Part shown: in pieces, positions 31,790 through 32,494 of the stretch
How positions within the stretch are numbered: the first letter of the stretch is position 1
Layout of the letters: the number at the start of each line of letters is the position of its first letter
Program-made: the position numbers and the translations under genes
Assembly (NCBI GenBank): GCA_964529795.1
Contig: CAZGXM010000026.1
Coordinates: 1-32,494, forward strand
Direction of reading: 5' to 3'
Origin: CAZGXM01 sp964529795
GTDB taxonomy: Bacteria; Bacillota; JADQBR01
Length of the DNA: 32,494 nucleotides
The notes under the pieces: generated by a model
What the model was told of the DNA's origin: nothing
The model's input: only the letters and a program-made list of their open reading frames with translations
Database searches by the model: none

Positions 31790-32494
31790 GTGCAGCTAGT
31801 TATTGTAACCGGCTTGTCGGGAGCGGGCAAAACGCAGGCTGTCCGGGCACTGGAAGACTTGGGTTATTTTTGCGTGGACAATATGCCGCCCAATTTGATT
31901 TCCCGGTTTGCGGAACTGTTTGGTGAAGCCGATGAAGAAATCCAAAAAGTAGCGCTGGTGATGGACATTCGCGGCGGCAGGTTCTTTGAATCTGTCTTTG
32001 AGGCGTTGACTTTCCTGGATGTCCAGGGGCACAGCTATGAAATACTGTTTTTGGAAGCTTCTGATGAAACGCTGGTGAAACGGTTTAAAGAAACCAGAAG
32101 GCGTCACCCCTTGTCCTCCCAGGGGCGGATACTGGAAGGAATCATCGAGGAACGGAAGCGGCTGCAGGAACTGCGCGGCCGGGCAAGTAAAATCATTGAC
32201 ACCTCGGAGTTAAGCGTTCACCAGCTGAAAGAACAGGTAATTGACCTCTACGCTGATGCCAAGGACCACCGCCTGGTAGTGACGCTGATGTCCTTCGGCT
32301 TTAAATACGGTATCCCTCTGGATGCCGACCTGGTAATGGACGTGCGTTTTCTTCCCAATCCGCATTATGTAAATCACCTGCGCCATTTTACCGGTCAAGA
32401 TAAACAGGTAAAGGACTATGTGCTCAACGCGCCGGTGACCCGCACTTTCCTGGAAAAATTCCAGAGCATGCTATCTTTCCTGCTGCCCTATTAC
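31790..32494 (+). CDS. rapZ: RapZ, RNase adapter / nucleotide-binding protein (3' end outside window)
   Basis: The first 235 codons of RapZ (YvcJ in Bacillus); the full protein is about 285-290 residues, so some 50 residues are beyond the window. The P-loop is GLSGAGKT (8-15). Further family blocks are DLGYFCVDNMPPNLI (about 24-38), RRRHPLSSQGRILEGI, SFGFKYGIPLDADLVMDVRF and LPNPHYVNHLRHFTGQD. In Escherichia coli RapZ guides RNase E to the sRNA GlmZ; in Bacillus YvcJ hydrolyses GTP and affects competence gene expression. GTG 31790 follows a GGGGGG stretch about 8 nt upstream. YvcK and WhiA genes usually follow. Confidence 0.96.
   Translation, partial: MQLVIVTGLSGAGKTQAVRALEDLGYFCVDNMPPNLISRFAELFGEADEEIQKVALVMDIRGGRFFESVFEALTFLDVQGHSYEILFLEASDETLVKRFKETRRRHPLSSQGRILEGIIEERKRLQELRGRASKIIDTSELSVHQLKEQVIDLYADAKDHRLVVTLMSFGFKYGIPLDADLVMDVRFLPNPHYVNHLRHFTGQDKQVKDYVLNAPVTRTFLEKFQSMLSFLLPYY

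Overview
The window looks like a chromosomal segment of a low-to-moderate GC, spore-former-type Gram-positive bacterium, most likely a Desulfotomaculum/Pelotomaculum-like member of the Peptococcaceae. This rests on protein content (long-form HPF, ComFA/ComFC, YitT, DUF421, split transketolase, FtsEX-CtpA-PDZ-UvrBAC-RapZ order), strong AGGAGG ribosome binding sites with many TTG/GTG starts, and sigma-H-like promoters. Genus cannot be fixed from sequence reading alone. The sequence comes from a draft assembly: a run of exactly 100 N sits at 30788-30887.

Layout. (1) 1-1207 is AT-rich: the 5' part of a class I mannose-6-phosphate isomerase on the minus strand, then an MNT nucleotidyltransferase / HEPN pair whose HEPN member looks shortened. 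(2) 1204-4544 holds a VanZ-like protein, a 31-residue membrane peptide, a DUF421 protein, a small zinc-ribbon gene on the minus strand, a half-length glycosyltransferase-like protein and a diguanylate cyclase. (3) 4644-7296 is comFA-comFC, the DNA-uptake motor and its partner. (4) 7297-8692 is a regulatory-rich stretch with four DnaA boxes and two stacked promoters in front of a cold-shock gene, followed by the hibernation factor gene hpf. (5) 8825-11630 has a conserved unknown protein, a 222-bp inverted-repeat cassette with a 25-residue hydrophobic ORF, an HD-GYP phosphodiesterase and a DUF5317 membrane protein. (6) 11736-15438 is secA-prfB, the latter with the classical programmed +1 frameshift. 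(7) 15533-19382 has a DUF2993 lipid-binding protein, a 2[4Fe-4S] ferredoxin, a YitT protein and the two halves of transketolase. (8) 19519-23775 is ftsE-ftsX-ctpA and a MinJ-like PDZ membrane protein. (9) 23966-30670 is uvrB-uvrA-uvrC, preceded by a 107-bp palindromic repeat. (10) 30660-32494 has a 5'-deleted HAD phosphatase remnant interrupted by the assembly gap, a PHP-domain protein and the first 235 codons of rapZ.

Functional themes are c-di-GMP turnover (one GGDEF and one HD-GYP protein), competence, stationary-phase survival, secretion/translation, division and envelope proteolysis, and nucleotide excision repair. Exact AGGA-(17/18)-GAAT elements, the known sigma-H pattern, precede manA, the GGDEF gene, csp and hpf, suggesting that much of the first 8 kb is wired to transition-phase control. 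No rRNA, tRNA, CRISPR array, intact insertion sequence or prophage was seen.
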